Part shown: positions 7,229 through 12,939 of the stretch, in pieces
How positions within the stretch are numbered: position 1 is the stretch's first letter
How the letters are laid out: each line of letters begins with the position of its first letter
Source: a virus
Length of the DNA stretch: 35,572 nt
Reading direction: 5' to 3' (one strand)
Virus record (IMG/VR): IMGVR_UViG_3300033153_004166
Location: 1-35,572 of that record
The notes under the pieces: generated by a model
Seen by the model: the letters and a program-made list of their open reading frames with translations, nothing else
Told to the model about the DNA's origin: nothing
Database searches by the model: none
Program-made: the position numbers and the translations under genes

Positions 7229-7377
7229 TCTTCCTCCTTATTGTTCATGTCATCTAAAAATATGTTATAAGAGTAGTGAATCATTTGAAGCACTAACTCC
7301 TGTAGAGAAACACCTTGCTTAGCAGCCATTACTTTTAACTTCTGGTGTAGTTCTTCGTCTATTCTAACTATTTTCAT
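7225..7377 (-). CDS. Ribbon-helix-helix (CopG/Arc-type) regulator
   Basis: The 50-aa protein starts at ATG 7377 after AAAGGAGG with a 5-base gap. It has the RHH pattern: a short beta strand MKIVRIDEEL, helix one HQKLKVMAAKQ, the turn GVS and helix two LQELVLQMIHYSY, then an acidic tail. Such proteins dimerise and bind short palindromic operators. It is first in its operon. Just upstream lies a promoter overlapped by an 8+8 bp palindrome, so autoregulation is likely. It could also act on the similar control regions near 6350 or 8450. Confidence 0.78.
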   Translation of the reverse strand: MKIVRIDEELHQKLKVMAAKQGVSLQELVLQMIHYSYNIFLDDMNNKEEE

Positions 7378-7395
7378 AGTTGCCTCCTTTGCTCA

Positions 7396-7424
7396 AGTAT
7401 AGCACATTGTAACATTTGTTACAA
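7396..7424 (-). promoter_or_regulatory. Promoter and palindromic operator of the RHH/lipoprotein operon
   Basis: On the minus strand, TTGTAA (7424-7419) and TATACT (7401-7396) are separated by 17 bases. The -35 and spacer are covered by the inverted repeat TTGTAACA / TGTTACAA at 7407-7424 with a 2-base centre. Protein bound there would block RNA polymerase, as expected for autoregulation by the adjacent RHH protein. Confidence 0.65.
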
Positions 7425-7453
7425 GTGCCTATGCTCTATAAGGTAAGCAAAAC

Positions 7454-7466
7454 GGAAAATGTTTCC
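7454..7466 (-). terminator. Weak hairpin after the divergent speD-like gene
   Basis: GGAAA and TTTCC form a 5-bp stem with a 3-base loop. On the minus strand it is followed by G and four T residues. It lies about 40 bases beyond the stop of the 7506-7859 gene and could be a weak terminator of that operon. Confidence 0.35.
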
Positions 7467-7505
7467 AACTATTTTAAATAAAATGAAAAATTAGAATGAT
7501 TACAA

Positions 7506-7859
7506 TTAGATGCGAGGCAATCTTTTCAAGGTATATGATTCGGCTTCAAAGAAATCTTTCGTGAATACAGCGGCTTGCACAGAGTCATAATCTTTACAAG
7601 AAAAGATGTCTAAATAAATACTGTTTGTGTCTTCAGCAAAATGTGCGGTGATGCATGAGGTCTCTATTAATTGTACTAAACTAAATCCCTTTACTCTTGG
7701 GTCTTTTCCGAATCGAACAATGGTAGGCTCACCATAGGCTTGCATCTCCAAAAGCTCTACAAGGGCAATTGTGAACTCCTCTATTTTAAGTGCGGATCGA
7801 ATAAACGAAGGGTTACAATTTTTAAGATCAATAGATGTACTCCAACCCCAAGCTACCAT
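7506..7859 (-). CDS. Divergent SpeD-family pyruvoyl decarboxylase (candidate ornithine/arginine decarboxylase)
   Basis: The 117-aa product belongs to the AdoMetDC/SpeD fold. It has the N-terminal STSIDLKNCNPS strand and the processing region LIETSCITAHFAED, where Ser68 is the expected pyruvoyl precursor. His73 and Cys88 (in LDIFSCKDYD) match the family's processing and catalytic residues. Unlike the canonical copy at 11500, the cleavage motif is E-T-S-C rather than E-S-H, and G-x-D-x-R-V-x-G-F-S precedes it. I recall that phage and bacterial SpeD homologues of this subtype have been found to decarboxylate ornithine or arginine instead of SAM; assigning that activity here is inference. It is last of three coupled minus-strand genes and overlaps the upstream stop by seven bases. 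Confidence 0.8.
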   Translation of the reverse strand: MVAWGWSTSIDLKNCNPSFIRSALKIEEFTIALVELLEMQAYGEPTIVRFGKDPRVKGFSLVQLIETSCITAHFAEDTNSIYLDIFSCKDYDSVQAAVFTKDFFEAESYTLKRLPRI

Positions 7860-8128
7860 AACGTGCCTTGATCAATTTCCTCAACAGGAGGTTCTACAGT
7901 TTCCATAATAAATTGCACGGACTGCAATTGTTTATTTGCTAAAATTCTCAACACGTCAACAGCTCGGTAATAGTGCAAGTTGATGTTGGGTTCTTCTTCA
8001 GTTAGAATATCACGGAAAATATCTACACTATAATCACTGAAGCTTACAGGAAATACACCCATCTTAGTAAGACTTTGCTTAACGCCTGGGCTATGGATAT
8101 AAACTAAATCTGTAGATAGGAGTTGCAT
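7853..8128 (-). CDS. Hypothetical 91-aa protein coupled to the divergent SpeD
   Basis: It starts at ATG 8128, overlapping the preceding stop (TAATG), and its own stop overlaps the SpeD start. The product has a mixed N-terminal half (DLVYIHSPGVKQSL), a helical middle and an acidic C-terminus ending DQGTLW. No motif is recognised. The tight coupling on both sides suggests it is made in step with the decarboxylase, possibly as a partner, but nothing in the sequence proves that. Confidence 0.62.
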   Translation of the reverse strand: MQLLSTDLVYIHSPGVKQSLTKMGVFPVSFSDYSVDIFRDILTEEEPNINLHYYRAVDVLRILANKQLQSVQFIMETVEPPVEEIDQGTLW

Positions 8129-8385
8129 TAGTCGGGCAACTCTACTTTAAGAGCAACCTTTAAAAGGTAATGATACTTAGTAATCATTTGTACCCTTTTA
8201 GTTTCATAATGCTCTTTTAGTTCTTTCTCTATTTCTAAGATAAATTCTTTGAACTCTGCGTCAGTGAGGTTATCCTTATTAATAACTATTAAAGATAACT
8301 TCATACCGTGAAGTTGATCCTTGGCAATCTGTAGTCTATAGTCTAACATCTTAAATTGAATCTTACGAATCATGTAGTCATTCAT
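8128..8385 (-). CDS. Hypothetical 85-aa helical protein, first gene of the divergent SpeD operon
   Basis: I choose ATG 8385, nine bases after GGGAG; an in-frame GTG at 8418 is further upstream and lacks a good ribosome site. The protein is highly charged and helical (LTDAEFKEFILEIEKELKEH) and ends in a hydrophobic segment with VALKVELPD. No family is recognised. It is read from the divergent control region toward the SpeD gene. Confidence 0.6.
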   Translation of the reverse strand: MNDYMIRKIQFKMLDYRLQIAKDQLHGMKLSLIVINKDNLTDAEFKEFILEIEKELKEHYETKRVQMITKYHYLLKVALKVELPD

Positions 8386-8418
8386 TATATTATACTCCCA
8401 ATTATCTTGCTGGCACAC

Positions 8419-8449
8419 ACTATATCAAATTTGAAAAGGGTCTGTCCAA
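8419..8449 (-). promoter_or_regulatory. Minus-strand promoter of the divergent SpeD operon
   Basis: On the minus strand, TTGGACA (8449-8443) precedes TATAGT (8424-8419) by about 18 bases. The -35 abuts the left arm of the large inverted repeat, so a protein on that repeat could control this promoter. Confidence 0.4.
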
Positions 8450-8493
8450 TATAATAATTAGATAGATCTCGCTCCATCTATCTAATTATTATA
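8450..8493. repeat. Perfect inverted repeat, 18-bp arms
   Basis: The left arm 8450-8467 (TATAATAATTAGATAGAT) and right arm 8476-8493 are exact reverse complements around the 8-base centre CTCGCTCC. Each arm contains one copy of the 10-mer that recurs to the right. There is no T-tract typical of a terminator. It is better explained as a dimeric protein-binding site or cruciform element at an origin. Confidence 0.9.
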
Positions 8494-8570
8494 CTTGACT
8501 TTTTAACTCAGGTATGTTAAGGGAGCTATCTAATTTTGAGATAGGTACTATCTAATTATTGTATTTGACA
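8456..8570 (+). repeat. Iteron-like 10-mer array (CTATCTAATT)
   Basis: CTATCTAATT occurs in direct orientation at 8478-8487, 8526-8535 and 8548-8557, and inverted at 8456-8465. The last two direct copies start 22 bases apart, about two helical turns. The first and third are extended by similar tails, ATTATTATACTTGAC and ATTATTGTATTTGAC, each supplying a TTGAC that can serve as a -35 box. This fits iterons or operators for the Rep-like protein encoded just to the right. Confidence 0.7.
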
Positions 8571-8594
8571 TGACACAGTGCTCCTTCGTAAGAT
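8565..8594 (+). promoter_or_regulatory. Plus-strand promoter in the control region
   Basis: TTGACA at 8565-8570 and TAAGAT at 8589-8594 are separated by 18 bases. The -35 is the end of the third iteron-like repeat, so binding there would repress it. It points toward the Rep-like gene. Confidence 0.5.
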
Positions 8595-8729
8595 AGATAG
8601 TAAAAGGAAAAATTCTAAATAAGATTTGTGAAAATAAAACTTGACAAACTGTTTTTATTTAGATTAGACTTTTTGTACGAGTCTATACAGGTTTGTACAG
8701 GTATCTTGTAGCAAGGATGCACTTTTAAT

Positions 8730-8779
8730 TTGACATAATAATTAATCTATATTATTATTAGTTGTTATTATTATGTCAA
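8730..8779 (+). promoter_or_regulatory. Strong promoter with 13-bp-arm inverted repeat
   Basis: TTGACA 8730-8735 and TATTAT 8753-8758 have the ideal 17-base spacing. The 13-base arm starting at the -35 (TTGACATAATAAT, 8730-8742) recurs inverted at 8767-8779, so the palindrome brackets the promoter and expected start near 8765. This is a likely operator for the Rep-like protein or another repressor. Confidence 0.65.
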
Positions 8780-8805
8780 TATACTAACACATTCTTGCTA
8801 AGAAG

Positions 8806-8835
8806 AAGGATACCTATTAGGTGTCCTTTTTTTTT
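8806..8835 (+). terminator. Rho-independent terminator / attenuator just before the Rep-like gene
   Basis: AGGATACC (8807-8814) pairs with GGTGTCCT (8820-8827), including one G-U pair, around a 5-base loop, and is followed by nine T residues to 8835. From the promoter at 8730 it would make an RNA of about 70 bases. The left arm can also pair with GGTATCTT near 8700-8707 in transcripts started further upstream, a possible antiterminator. Confidence 0.8.
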
Positions 8836-8847
8836 GTGGAGAAACTA

Positions 8848-9594
8848 GTGTGGAGTGCAGAGACATTTTATAAACAGAACAAGTTAAAGGTACACATGAA
8901 TAAGGTGTTAGCTTTTGGCTTTGCTGAAGGTTCGCCCACTCTTAGGGTAAACACAGTTAATCATGTTTCATGTTATGCTGATAACCTAACTAATTTTGTT
9001 ATTCAAAATAAAGCTAACTACTCTTTTCACCAAAGTAAATCTATTGACACTTACTTGAATGATACTCTCCAAGATTTTATACATGACATAAATAAACACC
9101 GAACAACTTTTTTATTAAAAGATAAATTTCCAATAAAGGAACTTAAATATAATGTTAAGTATGTTATCAAGTCTAACTTTTTTGCCAACATAAAAAAGAT
9201 AGTGAAGGGGATACCTAGAGAACAAATTTGGGTTGAAGCTGCTGACGGAAAGAGTCTTACTAATTATCATTTAGAGAACATGCTTAATGTTAACCTTAAG
9301 TACGTACCTATGGACATGGTAAGAAATTTACCCAATAATTCAACGAGATTGATTCTTTACCTTTTAGCTAGAATAAAGATGGGTGAAGCCAAAGAGATTT
9401 ATTGGAAAGAGCTTTATGAATTTTATGGCTCTTCTCATAGAAACGGAAGAAGAGAAGTAATCAAAGACCTAGATGAACTTGCTCATGCAAAGTTGATCTA
9501 TTACTCTTATGAACAATATTCAAAGTTTTTCCAATTTAGATTGATCTATAAAAAACAGTCAATCTACAAAAAAGAAGAGGTAATAGTTGAGTAA
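8848..9594 (+). CDS. Putative replication initiator (Rep-like winged-helix protein)
   Basis: The frame is open from 8821, but that first GTG lies inside a terminator hairpin. I choose GTG 8848 with GGAG six bases upstream; ATG 8896, behind AAAGG, is a good alternative. The product is about 248 aa and Lys/Asn-rich. The C-terminal part (MVRNLPNNSTRLILYLLARI, then a basic NGRREVIKDLDELAHAKLI segment) resembles the winged-helix fold of plasmid-type Rep proteins. Support from context is better than from motifs: an iteron-like array lies upstream and a DnaB-like helicase downstream, and no DNA polymerase gene was recognised. A plain transcription regulator is the main alternative. Confidence 0.55.
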   Translation: MWSAETFYKQNKLKVHMNKVLAFGFAEGSPTLRVNTVNHVSCYADNLTNFVIQNKANYSFHQSKSIDTYLNDTLQDFIHDINKHRTTFLLKDKFPIKELKYNVKYVIKSNFFANIKKIVKGIPREQIWVEAADGKSLTNYHLENMLNVNLKYVPMDMVRNLPNNSTRLILYLLARIKMGEAKEIYWKELYEFYGSSHRNGRREVIKDLDELAHAKLIYYSYEQYSKFFQFRLIYKKQSIYKKEEVIVE

Positions 9595-9766
9595 ATTACT
9601 CGGGTTATGCATCAACTTTGAAAATAGTGCATCAGTATTGACGAGGACACCTCTGAGAACCCTTTGTAGTAAAGGATTCCAAGTGCCCTCTATAAATAGT
9701 TAAAGACTATAAGGGTTTGGTCGTTAACACTCCCAATCCCTAATAAAAAAAGAAGAGGAAAGAACC
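9595..9766 (+). other. Structured leader between the Rep-like and helicase genes
   Basis: No gene fits in these 172 bases. The heptamer TGCATCA occurs twice 24 bases apart near 9607 and 9631. Potential hairpins include GAGG-ACA-CCTC, CCTTTGTAGTAAAGG and ATAGT-TAAAG-ACTAT. AACCCTT (about 9656-9662) can pair with AAGGGTT (about 9711-9717) to enclose the others. The last bases give AGAGGAAAGAACC before the helicase ATG. It may be a structured 5' leader; I recognise no known riboswitch. Confidence 0.4.
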
Positions 9767-11359
9767 ATGAACCAGATTGATCGAGTAAGACATGTAATTT
9801 TAAGTTGTGTTTCTATTAGAGACTCAATAGAGGATCAAGCTTTATTAGCTAACTTCTTAAATATTAATAGTTCTACTATCTCATTTGCTTCAGATGAGCA
9901 TAGGAAAATATTTAGGTACATTCATAAATATTTTATGAAGCATGAAAGTCTACCTGCTACTCACTTGTTATTTGAAAATTACACTGAGGACCCAGACACC
10001 TTAGCAGAACTTTATAAGATATTTAAAATAACAGATCACAACAAACCTTATAATGTTCCAGTCTTCTTTTTTGGAACAGATTTAAAAGAAGTGATTGATG
10101 ATATTATTGAGGAGCAGTGTGAGAAAGATGTTTTAAAAGCTCAAAAAGAAACGAATCAGATTATTGAACAGGGAATGAAGGTTAGTTACAACAAGAATCT
10201 TAAGGGTATTCATGATGGCGTTGACTATTTATTTGAGAATGTTAGAAAAGCGATACGCCCTTTAGAAGAACCTGTATCTTATTCTAAGAAATCTTTATTC
10301 TCTGATATACAAGATAGGAAGTCAGAGTTATCTGAAGACGGTATCCCTATTCTCCAAACTGGTTTTGAACCCTTTGATGATAAGTATGATGGGTTATATT
10401 TATCAGAGTTCTTATTATTCATAGCTCACACTGGAGAGTTAAAATCAACTCTCACTATGAATGCAATTTATAACATGTGGTTAGTCCAAGATGCCAACAT
10501 TGAATATATAAGTTTAGAAATGACGGTTAGAGATTGTTGGGCTTATTTTATTAGTTTACATTCTGCCAACAATCGTTATTGGGTAGATGGACAAACTCCT
10601 CTCCCAAAGAAACAACTTAAGAGGTACTTCTCTGAGAAAGCTCGTAATGGAGACTCATGTGCTTTAAACGATGAACAGTTATTAAGACTTGAGGAAGTAA
10701 TTAAAGATATAGAGAGTAGAGAAGCTCACTTAGAGTTCCGAGCTAATCATGGTAGGTGGACAGTACAGGAAATTGAAAACCATTGTTTAAATGTTGAGCT
10801 TACAGAAAAAATTAGAATTGATGTAATTGTTATAGATCATGGAGAGTTGATAGTTGGTACTGAAAGAGACAGACTTGCTTCTACTGATAAAAATTTAAAG
10901 GAGTTAAGGGAGCTTACTCTTAGATATCAGAAGAATAGGGGAGTAAGAATCATAGTTCCTTATCAAACAAATAAAAATGGAAAAGCTGATGCAAAGAGAG
11001 AGAACTATAAGTATACAACATCTTCTCTATCTTGGAGTACCGAAGCTCCAAGATCTGCAACAATGATTATAGCTTCTTACTATGATGGGATTCCAAAAGA
11101 AAATGGATACGCTGCCATCTCAGTAGTTAAAACAAGAGATGATGGTTCAGGAGATCAATTCTCTTTAAACGTAGATAAACTTGACTATTACAAATTATAC
11201 CACGATCCTAAGATGAGAACTGATTTTGTAAATGTACCAAGTAGAACTGGTGGGATAACAAAAAAGGAGACTAGAGATTTAGATGCTCTTCTTGATGCTC
11301 CTGATAATTCTTACGGAGCAGAGCAAATAGCTAATGACAGCTATAACTTAGACAAATAG
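9767..11359 (+). CDS. DnaB-like replicative helicase with atypical Walker A
   Basis: The 530-aa protein has a DnaB-like N-terminal helical domain (residues about 15-100) and a RecA-fold C-terminal half. Visible motifs in DnaB order are IAHTGELKST (219-228; Lys226 is the phosphate-binding Lys, but the Gly before it is Leu), YISLEMT (247-253), VIVIDHGELI with Asp357, and VPYQTNK followed by a region ending TEAPRSATMII. DnaB proteins unwind the fork as hexamers. With no phage polymerase or primase recognised, this helicase probably recruits host replication proteins, guided by the Rep-like protein encoded upstream. It heads an operon continuing into the polyamine genes. Confidence 0.8.
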   Translation: MNQIDRVRHVILSCVSIRDSIEDQALLANFLNINSSTISFASDEHRKIFRYIHKYFMKHESLPATHLLFENYTEDPDTLAELYKIFKITDHNKPYNVPVFFFGTDLKEVIDDIIEEQCEKDVLKAQKETNQIIEQGMKVSYNKNLKGIHDGVDYLFENVRKAIRPLEEPVSYSKKSLFSDIQDRKSELSEDGIPILQTGFEPFDDKYDGLYLSEFLLFIAHTGELKSTLTMNAIYNMWLVQDANIEYISLEMTVRDCWAYFISLHSANNRYWVDGQTPLPKKQLKRYFSEKARNGDSCALNDEQLLRLEEVIKDIESREAHLEFRANHGRWTVQEIENHCLNVELTEKIRIDVIVIDHGELIVGTERDRLASTDKNLKELRELTLRYQKNRGVRIIVPYQTNKNGKADAKRENYKYTTSSLSWSTEAPRSATMIIASYYDGIPKENGYAAISVVKTRDDGSGDQFSLNVDKLDYYKLYHDPKMRTDFVNVPSRTGGITKKETRDLDALLDAPDNSYGAEQIANDSYNLDK

Positions 11360-11371
11360 GAGGAACTAATC

Positions 11372-11503
11372 ATGGAAGACATATTGGCTCTAAGGTTGGA
11401 GTACATCAAAGTAATGACAGACAGTAGTATAGATCCAGAGCTTAAAGAAGAGTTCAGAGAATATTACGAAGCAGAAGTACAATCATTCAAGGAGGAACAA
11501 TGA
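11372..11503 (+). CDS. 43-aa acidic helical protein before speD
   Basis: ATG 11372 follows TAGGAGGAACTAATC at the helicase stop, a strong ribosome site. The product is 43 aa, acidic and helical (LRLEYIKVMTDSS, then PELKEEFREYYEAEVQSF). Its stop TGA overlaps the ATG of the next gene (ATGA), and its last codons contain the ribosome site of that gene, so it couples helicase and SpeD translation. No family is recognised. Confidence 0.68.
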   Translation: MEDILALRLEYIKVMTDSSIDPELKEEFREYYEAEVQSFKEEQ

Positions 11504-11826
11504 GACATGTATTTTGCCGTTTCAATAACGGAACCAAGAACAACCAAACAATAGTAGGAGCATTATTATCAAGTGCTCAAGATTTCAATTTAGATGTAAG
11601 AGAAATATCAACTCACTTCTTTCATGAACCTGAAGGTGTCACATCAATACTTTTACTCGGTGAGTCACACTACTCAGTACATACTTTCCATGAAACTAAC
11701 TCATACCAAGTAGATCTTTTCAGTTGTAACCCTGAGACGAACATAAAGGGCATTATTAGAGACTTTGCAAAAAAGACAGGTGCAACTATAGATGACATCG
11801 TAGAAATTGACAGGGGACTGAAATGA
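11500..11826 (+). CDS. speD: S-adenosylmethionine decarboxylase proenzyme (SpeD)
   Basis: The 108-aa proenzyme is short but matches class-1B bacterial AdoMetDC. The canonical processing motif GESHYSVHTFHE is present, with cleavage expected between Glu55 and Ser56 so that Ser56 becomes the pyruvoyl group; His61 and Cys76 (VDLFSC) are the conserved processing and catalytic residues. The enzyme decarboxylates SAM to give the aminopropyl donor for spermidine synthesis. It starts behind GGAGG, overlaps the upstream stop, and its own TGA overlaps the ATG of the SpeE-like gene. That direct coupling to the enzyme using its product supports SAM as substrate. A distant paralogue lies at 7506-7859 on the other strand. 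Confidence 0.9.
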   Translation: MRHVFCRFNNGTKNNQTIVGALLSSAQDFNLDVREISTHFFHEPEGVTSILLLGESHYSVHTFHETNSYQVDLFSCNPETNIKGIIRDFAKKTGATIDDIVEIDRGLK

Positions 11827-12503
11827 GTTCACTGTTTGCCAAGATAATAGATGGTCCTCATGAATACTTTTTAAAAGTAAGAAAGGTACTTGAACAAAAA
11901 ACAACTAAATACCAAGAAGTATTAATAGCAGAGATTGATGATCACGGTAAAACTCTTATACTAGATAACGAATTACAAACATGCTATGTGGATGTAGTAC
12001 CTTATCATGAAGCTATGGTACACTTCTATACTCCTAAACCTGAAGAAAGAGTATTAGTGCTCGGATCTGGAGAGGGGCTTAGTGTTGATATACTGATCCG
12101 TAGAGGGTGGGAAAATATAGACGCTGTAGAAATAGATGAAGAAGCCTGTGAAATGTATGATAAACATTTATCAGATTGGAACCACAACATCTATAAAAGA
12201 CAGGATGAGTTTAACATGATCTTTGATGATGGACTAGAAGTTTTAAAAGCTACTCCTGATCAATACTATTCTTATGTGATATTTGATTTAGATAGTAAGT
12301 CTATTCTAGAGAACCAAAAGGAATGGATCACTGAGATACATAGAGTGTTACACCACAACGGCTTACTTACATGCCAAGATGGGGAGAACACAGGTCTATC
12401 CTATTTTGATAAAACGGTAAGAGAAGTGTTCGGTACAATACCTGAGAGGAAAGGTCTACTTGATTGGTCATGGCTTCACACTCCTAAGAAACCTATTTTA
12501 TAA
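11823..12503 (+). CDS. speE: Spermidine synthase-like aminopropyltransferase (SpeE)
   Basis: The 226-aa product has the small N-terminal beta domain of SpeE (TTKYQEVLIAEI, then LILDNELQT and YHEAMVHFY, residues about 27-69) and a Rossmann core with VLVLGSGEG (77-85) and AVEIDEE (101-107). DDG at 135-137 fits the adenine-binding acidic residue, and VIFDLDSK (152-159) stands where classical enzymes have D-S-T/S-D-P. The loss of that exact motif means the acceptor amine is uncertain: putrescine, agmatine or another diamine. It is about 60 residues shorter than many bacterial SpeE proteins. It is coupled to SpeD by ATGA and ends the replication/polyamine operon. Confidence 0.82.
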   Translation: MSSLFAKIIDGPHEYFLKVRKVLEQKTTKYQEVLIAEIDDHGKTLILDNELQTCYVDVVPYHEAMVHFYTPKPEERVLVLGSGEGLSVDILIRRGWENIDAVEIDEEACEMYDKHLSDWNHNIYKRQDEFNMIFDDGLEVLKATPDQYYSYVIFDLDSKSILENQKEWITEIHRVLHHNGLLTCQDGENTGLSYFDKTVREVFGTIPERKGLLDWSWLHTPKKPIL

Positions 12504-12530
12504 TATTCCATTAATTTGTAGAGTAAATAA

Positions 12531-12558
12531 GAGGTGATTGACTCTCATTGGTCACCTC
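12531..12558 (+). terminator. Hairpin after speE
   Basis: GAGGTGA and TCACCTC form a 7-bp stem around a 14-base loop, 28 bases beyond the SpeE stop. The downstream T content is modest, so it is a possible weak terminator or RNA-stabilising hairpin. Confidence 0.5.
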
Positions 12559-12607
12559 CTTACTTGTTCTTAGTTACCCTAAATAACTTAGTTCATGTTT
12601 AACCTCC

Positions 12608-12667
12608 AGGGTGAGCTTAAAGGTTTTATTGCCATTTAACTTTGAGTTCACCCTATTTTATTTTAAC
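12608..12667 (+). terminator. Terminator between the polyamine operon and late genes
   Basis: AGGGTGA (12608-12614) pairs with TCACCCT (12648-12654), with a second short helix AAAG/CTTT inside, and is followed by ATTTTATTTTAAC. It closes the replication/polyamine operon just before the late promoter. Confidence 0.6.
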
Positions 12668-12697
12668 TATTCTTTAATATCCTAGTATTATAAATTA
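12663..12697 (+). promoter_or_regulatory. Promoter at the head of the late region
   Basis: TTAACT (12663-12668), a 17-base spacer and TATTAT (12686-12691) form a sigma70-type promoter. The expected start falls at or next to the ATG at 12697, so the first message may be leaderless. It is the only good promoter seen before the terminase block. Confidence 0.5.
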
Positions 12698-12939
12698 TGG
12701 GTGAATTTGCTGAAAGAAATAATCATATTCCTATTACTTCTCCTGCAATTGCGAGATTGATGAGACATTTTAAGTGGTACGTAATAGAGCAAATCTCTAA
12801 TTCTGATCCTATAATGACATTAGATGAGTTCTATAGGATGATGGTCAGATTAAAAGAGATGAACAAGTCTAGGATATATGAGAAATACTTAGTAGCTCTA
12901 CAATTAAAGGAAGTAAATGGCAGCGAGGACAAGCACTAA
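12697..12939 (+). CDS. Hypothetical 80-aa protein, possibly leaderless
   Basis: The product is 80 aa, helical and basic (ARLMRHFKWYVIEQI, then a Met/Arg-rich helix). No ribosome site precedes ATG 12697; instead a -10 box ends five bases before it, which suggests translation from a leaderless transcript. A later Met codon (about residue 22) has only a weak GAG before it. No family is recognised. It overlaps the next gene by 23 bases. As first gene of the late region it could be regulatory, but that is speculation. Confidence 0.55.
   Translation: MGEFAERNNHIPITSPAIARLMRHFKWYVIEQISNSDPIMTLDEFYRMMVRLKEMNKSRIYEKYLVALQLKEVNGSEDKH

Larger units (their letters stand above)
8386..8847. other. Divergent intergenic control region / candidate replication origin
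   Basis: This roughly 460-base stretch, the longest intergenic region here, is very AT-rich. It separates the minus-strand SpeD operon from the plus-strand replication genes. It contains a minus-strand promoter, an 18-bp-arm inverted repeat, four copies of CTATCTAATT, at least two good plus-strand promoters and a terminator just before the Rep-like gene. The arrangement of an inverted repeat plus direct repeats next to a Rep-like gene resembles iteron-type origins. Origin function is inference. Confidence 0.5.

Noticed and set aside
5175-8385. Lysogeny module with integrase and repressor
   Set aside because: The block has an RHH regulator and HTH proteins but no recombinase or attachment-site-like repeats; it looks like an early region.
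8821-8847. GTG 8821 as start of the Rep-like protein
   Set aside because: It lies in the stem and T-tract of a terminator and has no ribosome site; GTG 8848 or ATG 8896 are better.
9595-9766. tRNA or known riboswitch in the leader
   Set aside because: No cloverleaf or conserved riboswitch core could be recognised; only generic hairpins are visible.
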